From positions 1 to 64,000 of the forward strand of contig CACWNW010000017.1 in NCBI GenBank assembly GCA_902762305.1: a DNA stretch of 64,000 nt, written 5' to 3'. The position numbers were made by a program, and so were the translations under genes. The notes under the pieces are model-generated. The model was not told the DNA's origin. It saw nothing but the letters and a program-made list of their open reading frames with translations, and did not search any database. Source of the DNA: Fibrobacter succinogenes (GTDB lineage: Bacteria; Fibrobacterota; Fibrobacteria; Fibrobacterales; Fibrobacteraceae). Shown here piece after piece: positions 52,035-60,983 of this stretch. The stretch's first letter is position 1, and each line of letters opens with the position of its first letter.

Positions 52035-52084
52035 CCCAGGTCTTAGGGGCGGAGCTCTTAAGCGAGGGGGACTCTTCCCCCGCT
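52035..52084 (+). repeat. Direct repeat, right copy, flanking the helicase gene
   Basis: CCCCAGGTCTTAGGGGCGGA followed by GCTCTTAAGCGAGGGGG, then a GGGGGACTCTTCCCCC hairpin. The left copy has the same order, interrupted by dispersed repeat copy 6. Confidence 0.7.
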
Positions 52085-52135
52085 CGACCTTTAAATAAAA
52101 AACTATTTTTTGATTGTTAAAAAAAAAGAAAATTT

Positions 52136-53353
52136 ATGGAAAAGAATTTCACGAAATGGGTCGCATGCTGGGGCAACGCCACCTCCATCACCGACCGCAA
52201 GGAAGCGACCTACGCGAAGGACTTGACGCTCCGCTACCCGATTCGCGCGTGTTTTTCGGGCAGCAAGCTGCGGTTCCATTTTTCGAACCTCACCGGCACG
52301 GAGCCCGTGACGATTTCCGAGGCGTACGTCGCGAAGTCCACTGCCAGCGAAGCAACCCCCGCGCAGTCTGATTCCGCGCAATCTATAAACGGCGCGCAGC
52401 CGGAATATGCGCCGACTAAAGATGCGCCGACCCCCATCACGTTCGGCGGCCGCACCTGTGGCACTATCCCCGCAGGCGAAGAAATCCTGAGCGACGAAAT
52501 CGCATTCGACGTGACCGCAGGGGAAACTTTCGACGTGAGCCTGTACTTCGCGGGCTTCACGCAGATGAACGCGGGCACGGCAATCACGGGCCCGCTCTCT
52601 GGCGGCAAGTACAGCTACGGCAACTTCGCGAAGGCGGCGAGCCTCCCCGACGACCTCACGCGCAAAACGAACTGGATTTACTTCCTCAATACCATCGACA
52701 TCCTTACCGAAGAGAAGAACTTCGCGCTCGTGTGCTTCGGCGATTCCATCACGGCTCAGGACTGGCCCGACTACCTCACGCTTCGTTGCGCCCGCGAGGG
52801 GTTCGGGAGCGTCGCCATCATCCGGCGCGCAGTGAGCGGCACGCGCATCTTGCGGGAATACAGCTGCATCACGTACGCGGCATACGGCCTGAAGGGGGCC
52901 ACCCGCTTCCCCATCGAGATGAACGTCGCCGGCGCCCGTGCCGTCATTGTGCAGCACGGCATAAACGACATCATCCACCCGGTCGGTGTCGAGGTGAACA
53001 GGTTCCGCCCCTGGAGCGACATGCCCACGGCAGACGACCTCATCAACGGGGTGCGCTCGCTCTACATCACGCATGCGCGCAAGCTCGGGCTGAAAGTTTA
53101 CAGCGGCACGCTCCTGCCCATATACGGCTGGCGCACCTACAACGAGAACCGCGACTTTATCCGCATGGCGTTCAACACGTGGCTCAGGACTGCACCGGAT
53201 TTCGACGGCTGCGTGGATTTCGACAAGGCGGTGCGCAGCATGGAAAATCCGCGCAAGTTCGGCGACGGTTTCGATTCGGGCGATCACCTGCACCCGAGCG
53301 CCAAGGCGTACGAGGCCATGGCCGAGTGCGTCCCCGAAGAACTCCTCAAATAA
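52136..53353 (+). CDS. SGNH/GDSL-type hydrolase
   Basis: A 405-residue protein. Residues about 1-180 form a beta-rich N-terminal domain with an Ala/Ser/Thr-rich insert (about 68-90). The hydrolase part has VCFGDSIT near 202 (nucleophile Ser), an Arg-rich second block, QHGINDI near 278 (Asn) and GDHLHPS near 383 (Asp-x-x-His). It is expected to be an esterase or deacetylase, perhaps removing acetyl groups from plant polysaccharide. No signal peptide is seen (start MEKNFTKWVACWGNA), which is odd if the substrate is outside. The ribosome site is weak. The DUF3392 gene starts 18 nt after. Confidence 0.85.
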   Translation: MEKNFTKWVACWGNATSITDRKEATYAKDLTLRYPIRACFSGSKLRFHFSNLTGTEPVTISEAYVAKSTASEATPAQSDSAQSINGAQPEYAPTKDAPTPITFGGRTCGTIPAGEEILSDEIAFDVTAGETFDVSLYFAGFTQMNAGTAITGPLSGGKYSYGNFAKAASLPDDLTRKTNWIYFLNTIDILTEEKNFALVCFGDSITAQDWPDYLTLRCAREGFGSVAIIRRAVSGTRILREYSCITYAAYGLKGATRFPIEMNVAGARAVIVQHGINDIIHPVGVEVNRFRPWSDMPTADDLINGVRSLYITHARKLGLKVYSGTLLPIYGWRTYNENRDFIRMAFNTWLRTAPDFDGCVDFDKAVRSMENPRKFGDGFDSGDHLHPSAKAYEAMAECVPEELLK

Positions 53354-53359
53354 ACTATT

Positions 53360-53367
53360 TATATTTT
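53360..53367 (+). promoter_or_regulatory. TATATTTT element abutting the DUF3392 start
   Basis: It ends 4 nt before the ATG at 53372; no ribosome site is present. Confidence 0.45.
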
Positions 53368-53371
53368 CCGC

Positions 53372-53695
53372 ATGCAGCCCTACATTCACCAGTTCGCGAA
53401 CTTCTTGCGCCTCCACATGGATTCCATATCGGTGGGGCTTGTCGCCACCCTGCTCATCATCTACGGCGAGCACATCAACGGCTATTTCAAGAAGATTACG
53501 AAGAGTCTGCCCTTCCTCGGGCGTTTTGCGCTGTTCGTGCTGCTATGCAGCGCGGGTTACGCATTCCTCTCGTCGCAGCTGGTGAAACTGCTCAAGTACT
53601 TTCTGCACGGGCAGCCCGACCTGGTGCTCATCGGGATTATCGCAGCCGCGTTCATCGTACTCGCGTTCTGCGCCCGCAGCGGCAAGGACATCTGA
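53372..53695 (+). CDS. DUF3392-like small membrane protein
   Basis: A 107-residue inner-membrane protein with three hydrophobic segments (about 20-36, 48-66 and 82-100). SISVGLVATLLIIYGEHINGYFKK is the characteristic DUF3392 stretch, followed by a second helix with FVLLCSAGYAFLSSQLV. The family has no known function. It converges on sbcC with 6 bp between the stops. It is preceded by a -10-like element and not by a ribosome site. Confidence 0.8.
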   Translation: MQPYIHQFANFLRLHMDSISVGLVATLLIIYGEHINGYFKKITKSLPFLGRFALFVLLCSAGYAFLSSQLVKLLKYFLHGQPDLVLIGIIAAAFIVLAFCARSGKDI

Positions 53696-53701
53696 GTCCC
53701 G

Positions 53702-56521
53702 CTACACTTCGATTTTCACGCGGCTGATATTGTTCGCGTCTTTCTGCACGCGCACGTTCTTGTCTATCCTGTTCTCGAGACCTTCCACGTGGCTGATGAT
53801 GCCCACGAGGCGGTTGCTGCCGGCCAGGTTCTGCAGCGTGTCGATGGCGACCCTCAGGATTTCTTCGTCGAGCGAACCGAAACCTTCGTCGATAAACATC
53901 GTGTCGAGTTCGATTCCGCCCGCGGAACTCTGCACCTCGTCGGCAAGGCCGAGCGCAAGCGATAGCGATGCCAAGAAGCTCTCGCCACCGCTGAGCGTTT
54001 TCACTTCGCGCTGCTTGCCGCAGGTATGGTCGATTACGTTCAGGTCGAGCCCGCTCTGGCTGCGCTTATTGGAAGCCTGCCCGCGACGCACCAGTTCGTA
54101 TTTCCCGTTGGAGAGCCGCAAGAACCGCGTGTTCGCCTTGCGCAAGATGCGGTCCAGGTACGCGCCCTGCACGTAAGTTTCGAGCATCATCTTGTCCTTG
54201 CCGGAGAGCGTGCCGTTCACCGTATTGGAGAGGTTGTCGACCCATGCGCGCTTCTTCAGGAGCGTGCCCAGCTTTTCGGCAACCCCGCGAATTTCCGTGA
54301 GCGCGCGCCGGTTCTGTTCGAGCCTTCCCGAAACCGTTTTCCAGGACCCCGTGAGTGCCTGCTGCTCATCGGAAATCGCCTTGCACCTGCTTTCCAGTTC
54401 CTCGAGGTTGTACTGCGGGGCATCCTTCAGCTGGCCTTCGAGCGATTTCACCTGTCCTTCGAGTTCCTTCAGGTTTTCCTTGCACCCGTTCAGCTTTTCG
54501 GTCGCAAGCTTGATTGCGCTTTGAATGCCGGCAACTGCGTCCTGCTTTTCGCGGATGACCTTCTCCGCGTCGGCCTTGCCCGCATACGGGAGCTTTTTCG
54601 CCGCATCTTCGGCGTTCTTCTTCAACACATCGAGTTCCGCCTCGGCAGCCGAAATCTTATTCGTGAGAGTATCTATCTCGCCACGGTTCTTCTCGTGCAG
54701 CTCCTTCATTTCGGGCAGCGTTCTTTCCAGCTCTTCCTTGCGGGCGGCCCGCCTGTTTTCACCGTCGAGCTTTCCTTTGAGGGCCTGCAACTGCGTTTTC
54801 ACGCTGTCGAATTCCGCACGGATTTTTTCCTTGCATTCTTCCACGGAGCATTCACCGAAAAGTTCCGCAAGTTTTTTTCCGAGTTCTTCACGCTTGGCAT
54901 CGCGCGCGGCTTTCGCCTTGGAGGCTTTGCCCGCCTTGTCGTTCCATGCCTTAAGCAGGCCTGCAACATTGCGCTTGAGCTCTTCGAGTTCCGCCTGCGT
55001 CGGCGCTTCTACCGACTTGCAAGCCTTATGCGGGTGCGCCGTAGACCCACAAACCGGGCAGGGAGCGCCATCTTCGAGCGTTTCGGCCAGGATGCCCGCC
55101 TGCTCGTTCAGGAACGCGCGATTTTTCGCTTCGTAATTGTCGTTACTTTGTCTATACTTCTTGTCGGCATCGAGGTATTCATTTTGGGCATCGCGGAGAG
55201 TTGTTTCGGTATCATCGAGTTCCTTTACCGTACCGCCCACCTGCACGAGCTGTTTTTTGCGGGTCTCGAGAGATTCCTGTTGCGCATCAAGTTTCGCCTT
55301 GTTCTCGCCCGCATCCGAAAGCCTCTTGAATTCCTCTTCGAGCTTCTGGATTTCGCCATTCCTTTTTTCGAAATCCTTCTTCTTCAAATCAAGCGATTCC
55401 TTGCTCACCGCAAGTTCACGTTCCTTGCCCTTTATAATACCGCGGGCTTCTTCGAGCAGGCCGTATTCCGGCAACAAGTTCCTTAAGGTCGTGACCTCTT
55501 CCTGCAATTTTTCGCATTCGGGCCTACGCGCCTCTGCCGCCGCCACCGCTGCCGTAAGCGGCTCAAGATCCGGCAAACGCCTGGCATGGTTCTTCTTCGC
55601 CTCGTCAAGCGACTTGCGCGCAGTCTCTATGTTCTTCGCCCTGCCGAGTTCCTGGTTCATCGCGGTCATACGCGCCGCGTAACCGTCAAGCCCATTCTTC
55701 ATCGAATCGACAGCAGCGGAATCTTCGTTCACGACCTTCTCGAGCAAATCGCAGAATTCGCCCCAGTCGGCAATACGCCTTTCCGCAGCGAGATTCCTGG
55801 CGGACTCAATGTTAGCCGCAAAAGCAGACTTCTCGTCGCATGATACGTGCGATACCGCCACACAGGCGAACGATTCGCTTTCGCCGCACATGTTCTTCAA
55901 TTCCAGGGACTGCTTCTTGATGGCTTCCTGCAATTTCTCGAACTTGTCTGTCTTGAAAAGCTGGCGGAAAATATCGATGCGTTCGTCCGTCGTCGTGAGC
56001 AGCAACTTCAAGAAGTCGCCCTGCGCAATCATCGCAATTTGCGAGAACTGCTCGGCATTCACCCTGATGATATCGCGCACCGCGTTCGTCACCGCAGTGT
56101 CTCCGCTTACCGTACGGCTCGCGGGGCCAACCTTGCCGCTACCCTCGGGGTAATAGAAAGTCGCCGACGCATTTTCCTTCGTCATGCCATCGCCGCGCAT
56201 CTTGGGCCGTTCGTATTCCGGATTGCGAACCACGCGGTATTCCCTACCCGCATAGGCGAACGTCAGGTCCACAAACGTCGGGGTATCGGGCGTCGCGTTC
56301 AGGCAGCGGAAATGCTTGGCGTAGTCACCACTCGCATTGCGGCTGCTCCCGCTCGCCGTCCCGAAAAGCGCGAAAGAAATCGCATCGAAAATCGTCGTCT
56401 TGCCGGCACCCGTGTCGCCCGAAATCAAGAAGAGCCCGCTCGTCCCGAGCTTATCCAGTTCGATCACGGTCTTTTCGGCATACGGGCCGAACGCAGAAAT
56501 CACAAGCCTGGTAGGTCTCAT
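53702..56521 (-). CDS. sbcC: Exonuclease SbcC (Rad50-like ATPase)
   Basis: A 939-residue SMC-like ATPase that with SbcD opens hairpins and trims blocked DNA ends. Residues 1-180 hold Walker A GDTGAGKTTIFDAI near 35; two long coiled-coil arms (about 190-480 and 520-790) flank the zinc hook CPVCGSTAHPH near 498; the C-terminal ATPase half has the signature LSGGESFLASLSLALGLADEVQ and Walker B FIDEGFGSLDEE. The ATG overlaps the stop of sbcD (ATGA), so both are translated together. The ends and length fit a normal SbcC. Confidence 0.96.
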   Translation of the reverse strand: MRPTRLVISAFGPYAEKTVIELDKLGTSGLFLISGDTGAGKTTIFDAISFALFGTASGSSRNASGDYAKHFRCLNATPDTPTFVDLTFAYAGREYRVVRNPEYERPKMRGDGMTKENASATFYYPEGSGKVGPASRTVSGDTAVTNAVRDIIRVNAEQFSQIAMIAQGDFLKLLLTTTDERIDIFRQLFKTDKFEKLQEAIKKQSLELKNMCGESESFACVAVSHVSCDEKSAFAANIESARNLAAERRIADWGEFCDLLEKVVNEDSAAVDSMKNGLDGYAARMTAMNQELGRAKNIETARKSLDEAKKNHARRLPDLEPLTAAVAAAEARRPECEKLQEEVTTLRNLLPEYGLLEEARGIIKGKERELAVSKESLDLKKKDFEKRNGEIQKLEEEFKRLSDAGENKAKLDAQQESLETRKKQLVQVGGTVKELDDTETTLRDAQNEYLDADKKYRQSNDNYEAKNRAFLNEQAGILAETLEDGAPCPVCGSTAHPHKACKSVEAPTQAELEELKRNVAGLLKAWNDKAGKASKAKAARDAKREELGKKLAELFGECSVEECKEKIRAEFDSVKTQLQALKGKLDGENRRAARKEELERTLPEMKELHEKNRGEIDTLTNKISAAEAELDVLKKNAEDAAKKLPYAGKADAEKVIREKQDAVAGIQSAIKLATEKLNGCKENLKELEGQVKSLEGQLKDAPQYNLEELESRCKAISDEQQALTGSWKTVSGRLEQNRRALTEIRGVAEKLGTLLKKRAWVDNLSNTVNGTLSGKDKMMLETYVQGAYLDRILRKANTRFLRLSNGKYELVRRGQASNKRSQSGLDLNVIDHTCGKQREVKTLSGGESFLASLSLALGLADEVQSSAGGIELDTMFIDEGFGSLDEEILRVAIDTLQNLAGSNRLVGIISHVEGLENRIDKNVRVQKDANNISRVKIEV

Positions 56522-57744
56522 CCGTTGTCCCCCCAGATGCCGTTGATCAAGTCCTGCACAAATTCACTTTCTTCCGGCTTCATCGGACGACCATTGCGGC
56601 CCTCGAAAAACTCGCCGAACAGTTCCATAGGCTTCTTTTCGTCGACAGCTTCCGCAACGCCGACATCCGCCTGGTTGCGCGTGCGCTCGTTATCGTAGGC
56701 GAGCATCATCAAGTTCGGGTAAATACCGCGAAGCTTCTGCGCCGCATCGGGAACGTCGTTCTCGTCGGTGAGTTTTATGTACACGAAATCGTCAAGTTTG
56801 TTGCCCGCGGCAACCTGCGCATTCCGGAATTCCGGCGAGATTATTTCGGCAAAAGTCCCGCGGATTTCACGCACATCATGCAACGGCACCAGCGGGATTT
56901 CTCGAATCTGCAAGGCCGCGCGCATTTCACTGCCAGCAAACAAATCGCCGGCAGCAGCGCCAGCATTCCCGGCCGCGCCCAGTTCCACCACCGTGAGCGA
57001 CTTCTTGTGCACCGCCTCCGAAAGCGAATACTTGAGCGGAGTGCCGCTGTAACGCGCACGCACCGTACCGTCGTCGCCCTTCAGCACATTCTGCGGCTTG
57101 TGTATATGCCCGAGCGCCACGTAATCGAACGCGGCAAAAACCGTAGCGTTCACATTGTCGAGCCCGCCCACGTTCTCCTCGGACTCGCTGCGTTCCGCGC
57201 CCGTCACGAACTGGTGGGCAATCAGCACGTTCCTGCGCCCCGGCGTAAAGTGCATCCGCGCAAGCGCCGCCTTCACGGCCGACGTGTAATCCTTCACCGC
57301 GTCGCGCTCGTCGTCGCCCGCGAGGCAGGCCCTGACATTTACAGGCCGCACGAACGGCAACATCCAAACGTCCACCTCGCCTTCACTGTCGCTGAGCGTG
57401 ACCGGCACAAATTTCCCGTCGTAAACCTGAGACACGTGTACGCCGCTCTTTTCCATGAGCCGGCCACCGAAGGCGATACGTTCCGCCGAATCATGGTTCC
57501 CGCTCAGCACGAACGTGCGCACCTTCCTCGCGGCAAGTTCCACCAGAAAATCGTCAAGCACCGCGACCGCCTCGGCCGACGGCACCGGCTTGTCGTAAAC
57601 GTCGCCCGCGATCAGCACCGCATCGGGCTTTTCGCGCTCCACAGCCTCCAAAATGCGCGCCAGTATATACCGCTGCTCGCCGAGCATCGAATGCTCGCAC
57701 ACAATTTTACCAATGTGCAGGTCGGCCGTGTGGATAAATTTCAT
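56518..57744 (-). CDS. sbcD: Exonuclease SbcD (Mre11-like nuclease)
   Basis: A 408-residue metallophosphatase-fold nuclease. All metal-binding motifs are present: DLHIGK at the N-terminus, GDVYDKPVPS near 47, SGNHDSAER near 80, HQFV near 172 and GHIHKPQ near 209. The C-terminal capping domain is normal. The gene overlaps sbcC by 4 bp and starts 12 bp from the lipoprotein stop at 57757, so those three genes may form one transcript. The ribosome site is poor. Confidence 0.96.
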   Translation of the reverse strand: MKFIHTADLHIGKIVCEHSMLGEQRYILARILEAVEREKPDAVLIAGDVYDKPVPSAEAVAVLDDFLVELAARKVRTFVLSGNHDSAERIAFGGRLMEKSGVHVSQVYDGKFVPVTLSDSEGEVDVWMLPFVRPVNVRACLAGDDERDAVKDYTSAVKAALARMHFTPGRRNVLIAHQFVTGAERSESEENVGGLDNVNATVFAAFDYVALGHIHKPQNVLKGDDGTVRARYSGTPLKYSLSEAVHKKSLTVVELGAAGNAGAAAGDLFAGSEMRAALQIREIPLVPLHDVREIRGTFAEIISPEFRNAQVAAGNKLDDFVYIKLTDENDVPDAAQKLRGIYPNLMMLAYDNERTRNQADVGVAEAVDEKKPMELFGEFFEGRNGRPMKPEESEFVQDLINGIWGDNG

Positions 57745-57756
57745 CGAAACAAAAGC

Positions 57757-58563
57757 CTACTTCAGGTAGAACGACGCGCCCACATTCCCGGCAAAATGGC
57801 GGTAGTCCGGGTCCACGAACGACATGATTATGCCCGCACTCACCTCCCAGTGCTTGGTGATGCGGTAGCCGGCCTTTAAGTAGTGCGAATAGATATCCGG
57901 AGTGCTTACGCTTTCGCCGCCGCCCTCCACACTCGGGCTATAGATGCTCAAGCTGTAGCTCATGAAGAAGTCATCGATGAAGAAGCTCGCAAACGCGCCA
58001 TAGTGTATGGTCGTAAAAAATTCCGTCTTGGTGTCACTCATGGAATCCCAGTTGTCGCCACGTTCGTCGCAGGGCCATGTGTCGCACGTGCTGCCGCTGA
58101 CGTGCATCGTGGTATACTGGTGGAACAGACCAAAGAACACGCCACCCTCCACGACGGGGGTATTGAAGCCCAGTTTGAGGTGGTGGAAAATCCCGTCGTC
58201 ATAACCGACGCCGAAACCGAAAAGCATAAAGGCCGCCTTGCCGAACCAGTCGAACGACGCGTTCATATCGGTGCCGCCGAATTCGTAGACACCTGTCGTA
58301 TGGAACGAGCGGCTATCCTGCAGCAGGGAATCGGAACTGTAGTTAGAATAACTCCCGCTCACCGCCATGTCCTTCTTGGGGCTTACGGTCACGGAGCCGG
58401 AAAACCGGTAGCTCATGGAACGCGATTCCATGTACCCATGTGCACCGCTCACTTCGGGGGCTTCCGGGGTCTCGACACTGAAACTGTTGATACGGGTACG
58501 CGTGCATCCCGCAAATAGGAGGCACAGGGCTAGGCAGAATGATATGTATGCAAATCGCTTCAT
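57757..58563 (-). CDS. Outer-membrane barrel-like lipoprotein
   Basis: A 268-residue protein with signal peptide and lipobox FAGC (residue 20). The mature part alternates in amphipathic strands (SYRFSGSVTVSPKKDMAVSG, then HHLKLGFNTPVVEGGVFFGL, then HYLKAGYRITKHWEVSAGII) and ends FAGNVGASFYLK with an aromatic near the end, which suits a small beta-barrel. GAGGAGCC sits 4 nt before the ATG, and TATAAT lies just upstream (about 58591). A Cys pair (STCDTWPC) may form a disulfide. Role unknown. Confidence 0.75.
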   Translation of the reverse strand: MKRFAYISFCLALCLLFAGCTRTRINSFSVETPEAPEVSGAHGYMESRSMSYRFSGSVTVSPKKDMAVSGSYSNYSSDSLLQDSRSFHTTGVYEFGGTDMNASFDWFGKAAFMLFGFGVGYDDGIFHHLKLGFNTPVVEGGVFFGLFHQYTTMHVSGSTCDTWPCDERGDNWDSMSDTKTEFFTTIHYGAFASFFIDDFFMSYSLSIYSPSVEGGGESVSTPDIYSHYLKAGYRITKHWEVSAGIIMSFVDPDYRHFAGNVGASFYLK

Positions 58564-58641
58564 GGAAGGCTCCTCATGAAATTATATATTTTTTTTTCGA
58601 TATTGGATAGGGCATGCACATTTTCTATATTCTAAATCACT

Positions 58642-59658
58642 ATGACCGCGGACGAACTTTTCAACAGACTGAACAAGATCCAGCCGGGCGCCGTGCTCTG
58701 CCACTACACCCGTGAAAAAGTCGAACAGATGCTCCCGCTGATCAACGAGATCAACGAGCGCAAAAAAGACCAGGATACTGTCATCCTCGCGCACAGCTAC
58801 TGCGCACCCGAAATCGTGCTCGGCGTCGCCGACTACACGGGCGACAGCTACAAGCTCAGCGAAGACGCCACGAAGGTCCCGCAAAAGACCATCCTGTTCT
58901 CCGCAGTCCGCTTCATGGGCGAAACGGCCAAGATTTTGAGCCCCGAAAAGGACGTGCTCATCCCGGGCAAGCTCACGGGCTGCAGCCTCGCCGACTCCAT
59001 TACCGGCAAGGACGTGCAGGCGCTCCGCGAAAAGTACCCGGAACACGCCTTCATCTGCTACATCAACACCACGGCCGACGTGAAGGCCGCCTGCGACGTG
59101 TGCGTCACTAGCGGCAACGTGATGAAGATCGTGGAAGCCTACCCGAACGACAAGATTTGCTTCGTGCCCGACAAGCTCATGGGCCAGAACATCAAGAACG
59201 AGATGGAGAGCCGCGGCGTCAAGAAAGATATCGTGCTGTACAACGGAAGCTGCTACGTGCACGAGACGTACGATGCCGAACTCATCCAATTCTTCCGCAG
59301 CCAGAACCCGGGCCTGAAGGTGGTGAGCCACCCCGAATGCAACCCCTCTGCGGCGTTCTACAGCGATTTCGTGGGCAGTACCGGCCAGATGGTCAAGTAC
59401 ATCGCTGATCTCCCCTCCAAGAGCAAGGTGCTGCTCCTTACGGAATGCGGCCTGAATGCGCGCATGCACTACGAGCACCCCGACATGGAATTCATCGGCA
59501 GCTGCAGCATGTGCAAGTACATGAAGTCTAACTCCCTCGAGAACATCCTCGAGACGCTCAGGCACCCCGAACAGGCTAACCGCGTGGAACTCGACGAAGA
59601 TACCCGCGTGAAGGCCAAGAAGTGCATCGACGCGATGTTCCACTACGCGAACCTCTAG
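58642..59658 (+). CDS. nadA: Quinolinate synthase
   Basis: A 338-residue [4Fe-4S] enzyme that condenses iminoaspartate with dihydroxyacetone phosphate to quinolinate for NAD synthesis. The three cluster Cys are in LTGCSLADS near 113, YNGSCYVHE near 204 and IGSCSMCKYMKSN near 289. The substrate motifs AHSYCAPEIVLGVADYTGDS near 50 and SHPECNPSAA near 233 are in place. nadB and nadC are not adjacent. No Shine-Dalgarno site is seen; TATATTCT lies 8 nt before the ATG. mnmA follows 46 nt downstream. Confidence 0.97.
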   Translation: MTADELFNRLNKIQPGAVLCHYTREKVEQMLPLINEINERKKDQDTVILAHSYCAPEIVLGVADYTGDSYKLSEDATKVPQKTILFSAVRFMGETAKILSPEKDVLIPGKLTGCSLADSITGKDVQALREKYPEHAFICYINTTADVKAACDVCVTSGNVMKIVEAYPNDKICFVPDKLMGQNIKNEMESRGVKKDIVLYNGSCYVHETYDAELIQFFRSQNPGLKVVSHPECNPSAAFYSDFVGSTGQMVKYIADLPSKSKVLLLTECGLNARMHYEHPDMEFIGSCSMCKYMKSNSLENILETLRHPEQANRVELDEDTRVKAKKCIDAMFHYANL

Positions 59659-59704
59659 CGCGCATCCAGAACCCCGAAAAGCGACAAACGAAACAGGCAC
59701 GCAT

Positions 59705-60817
59705 ATGGCAAAGAAGGTAGCAGTCGGACTTTCCGGCGGAGTAGATTCCGCCCTCGCCGCTTTCCTACTAAAGCAGCAGGGTTACGAGGTCATCGGCATG
59801 ACGATGGCCACGTGGGACGGCTCCATCAACATGCCGCACGTGGAAGGCCGCGAGGGCTGCTTCGGCCCGGGCGAAGACGTGAGCATCGCCGAAGCGAAGA
59901 CGGTAGCCGACCGCCTCGGGATCCCGCACTACGTGGTGCGCATCTCCGAAGACTACAAGCGCCAGGTGCTCGACTACTTCCGCGCCGAATACCGTGCCGG
60001 CCGCACCCCGAACCCGTGCGTGCGGTGCAACCAGTTCATCAAGTTCGGCGCGCTCCAGACGGCGGCCCGCCGCATGGGAATCGAGTTCGACTACTTCGCC
60101 ACCGGGCACTACGCCCGACTCGAGTTCAAGAATCCCGACGTCCCCTTCCTGTACGCGGCGCTCGACCACGGCAAGGACCAGACGTACTTCCTCTCGCGCC
60201 TCACCGCAGAGCAGCTCTCGACGGTCATGTTCCCGCTGGGCGGCATGACGAAGGTCGAGGTGAAGGAACTCGCCAAGCAGATCGGCTGGGTGGACTTCGC
60301 CACCAAGAAGGAAAGCATGGACTTCCTCGAATGCGGGGACTATTCCGTGCTGTTCGACGAGTCCGACAACGTCCCGGGCGACTTCGTGGACCTGCAGGGG
60401 AAGGTACTCGGCCAGCATAAGGGCATCATCCACTATACCATCGGGCAGCGCAAGGGCCTGAATATCGGCGGGCAGCCCGAGCCGCTGTTCGTGGTGGCGA
60501 TAGACGTGAAGAAGAACCAGGTGGTTCTCGGGCCCCGCAGCACGCTGAACTGCACCGAGGTAGAGGGTACGGAACTCAACCTGATGGTATCCGAAAGCTC
60601 GCCGCTCCTGAAGGGCGAACTGACGGCGCACATCAGGCTCGGCCACAGGGGCGCCGTCGCGCGGATTGTCGCGCTCGACACTGCCGCCGGTACAATCCGC
60701 GTGCGGTTCGACGAACCGCAGTTCGCCTCCGCTCCCGGCCAGATTCTCGTGCTCTACGCCGACGCGGGCGTGGTCGCCTCCGCAATCATCGCGAAGCACG
60801 AGCCCGAACAGGCATAA
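59705..60817 (+). CDS. mnmA: tRNA-specific 2-thiouridylase
   Basis: A 370-residue enzyme that puts sulfur on the wobble uridine of several tRNAs. The PP-loop ATP site is VGLSGGVDSALAA at residues 8-20; the first catalytic Cys is in NPCVRCNQFIKFGAL near 100; the RNA-binding TIGQRKGL motif lies near 247. The second catalytic Cys normally sits in KKxSxxICF; here the segment reads KKESMDFLECGDYS, so the Cys is displaced by about two residues. That may be a subfamily feature. The gene probably shares a transcript with nadA and ends in a clear terminator. Confidence 0.93.
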   Translation: MAKKVAVGLSGGVDSALAAFLLKQQGYEVIGMTMATWDGSINMPHVEGREGCFGPGEDVSIAEAKTVADRLGIPHYVVRISEDYKRQVLDYFRAEYRAGRTPNPCVRCNQFIKFGALQTAARRMGIEFDYFATGHYARLEFKNPDVPFLYAALDHGKDQTYFLSRLTAEQLSTVMFPLGGMTKVEVKELAKQIGWVDFATKKESMDFLECGDYSVLFDESDNVPGDFVDLQGKVLGQHKGIIHYTIGQRKGLNIGGQPEPLFVVAIDVKKNQVVLGPRSTLNCTEVEGTELNLMVSESSPLLKGELTAHIRLGHRGAVARIVALDTAAGTIRVRFDEPQFASAPGQILVLYADAGVVASAIIAKHEPEQA

Positions 60818-60851
60818 ACAAGCCCCACAGGGCGGGAAAATCGCCCGTATG

Positions 60852-60893
60852 CAGAAAAAACCGCGCGAAAATCGCAGTTTTCTGTTTTTTTTC
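60852..60893 (+). terminator. Terminator after mnmA
   Basis: CAGAAAA (60852-60858) pairs with TTTTCTG (60878-60884), followed by eight T. Confidence 0.8.
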
Positions 60894-60916
60894 ATACTTT
60901 TTGGGTAAATTCATAA

Positions 60917-60924
60917 TAAATTTG
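60917..60924 (+). promoter_or_regulatory. TAAATTTG element upstream of the HD-GYP gene
   Basis: An exact TAnnTTTG match, 59 bp before the ATG at 60984. In contrast to the leaderless cases this gene has a leader and an AGAGG site. Confidence 0.4.
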
Positions 60925-60983
60925 ATACGAAGGGATTTTCTGCACAGGATTTCCCGTAGAGGTGTATTCAAGAGGTTCTTTCG

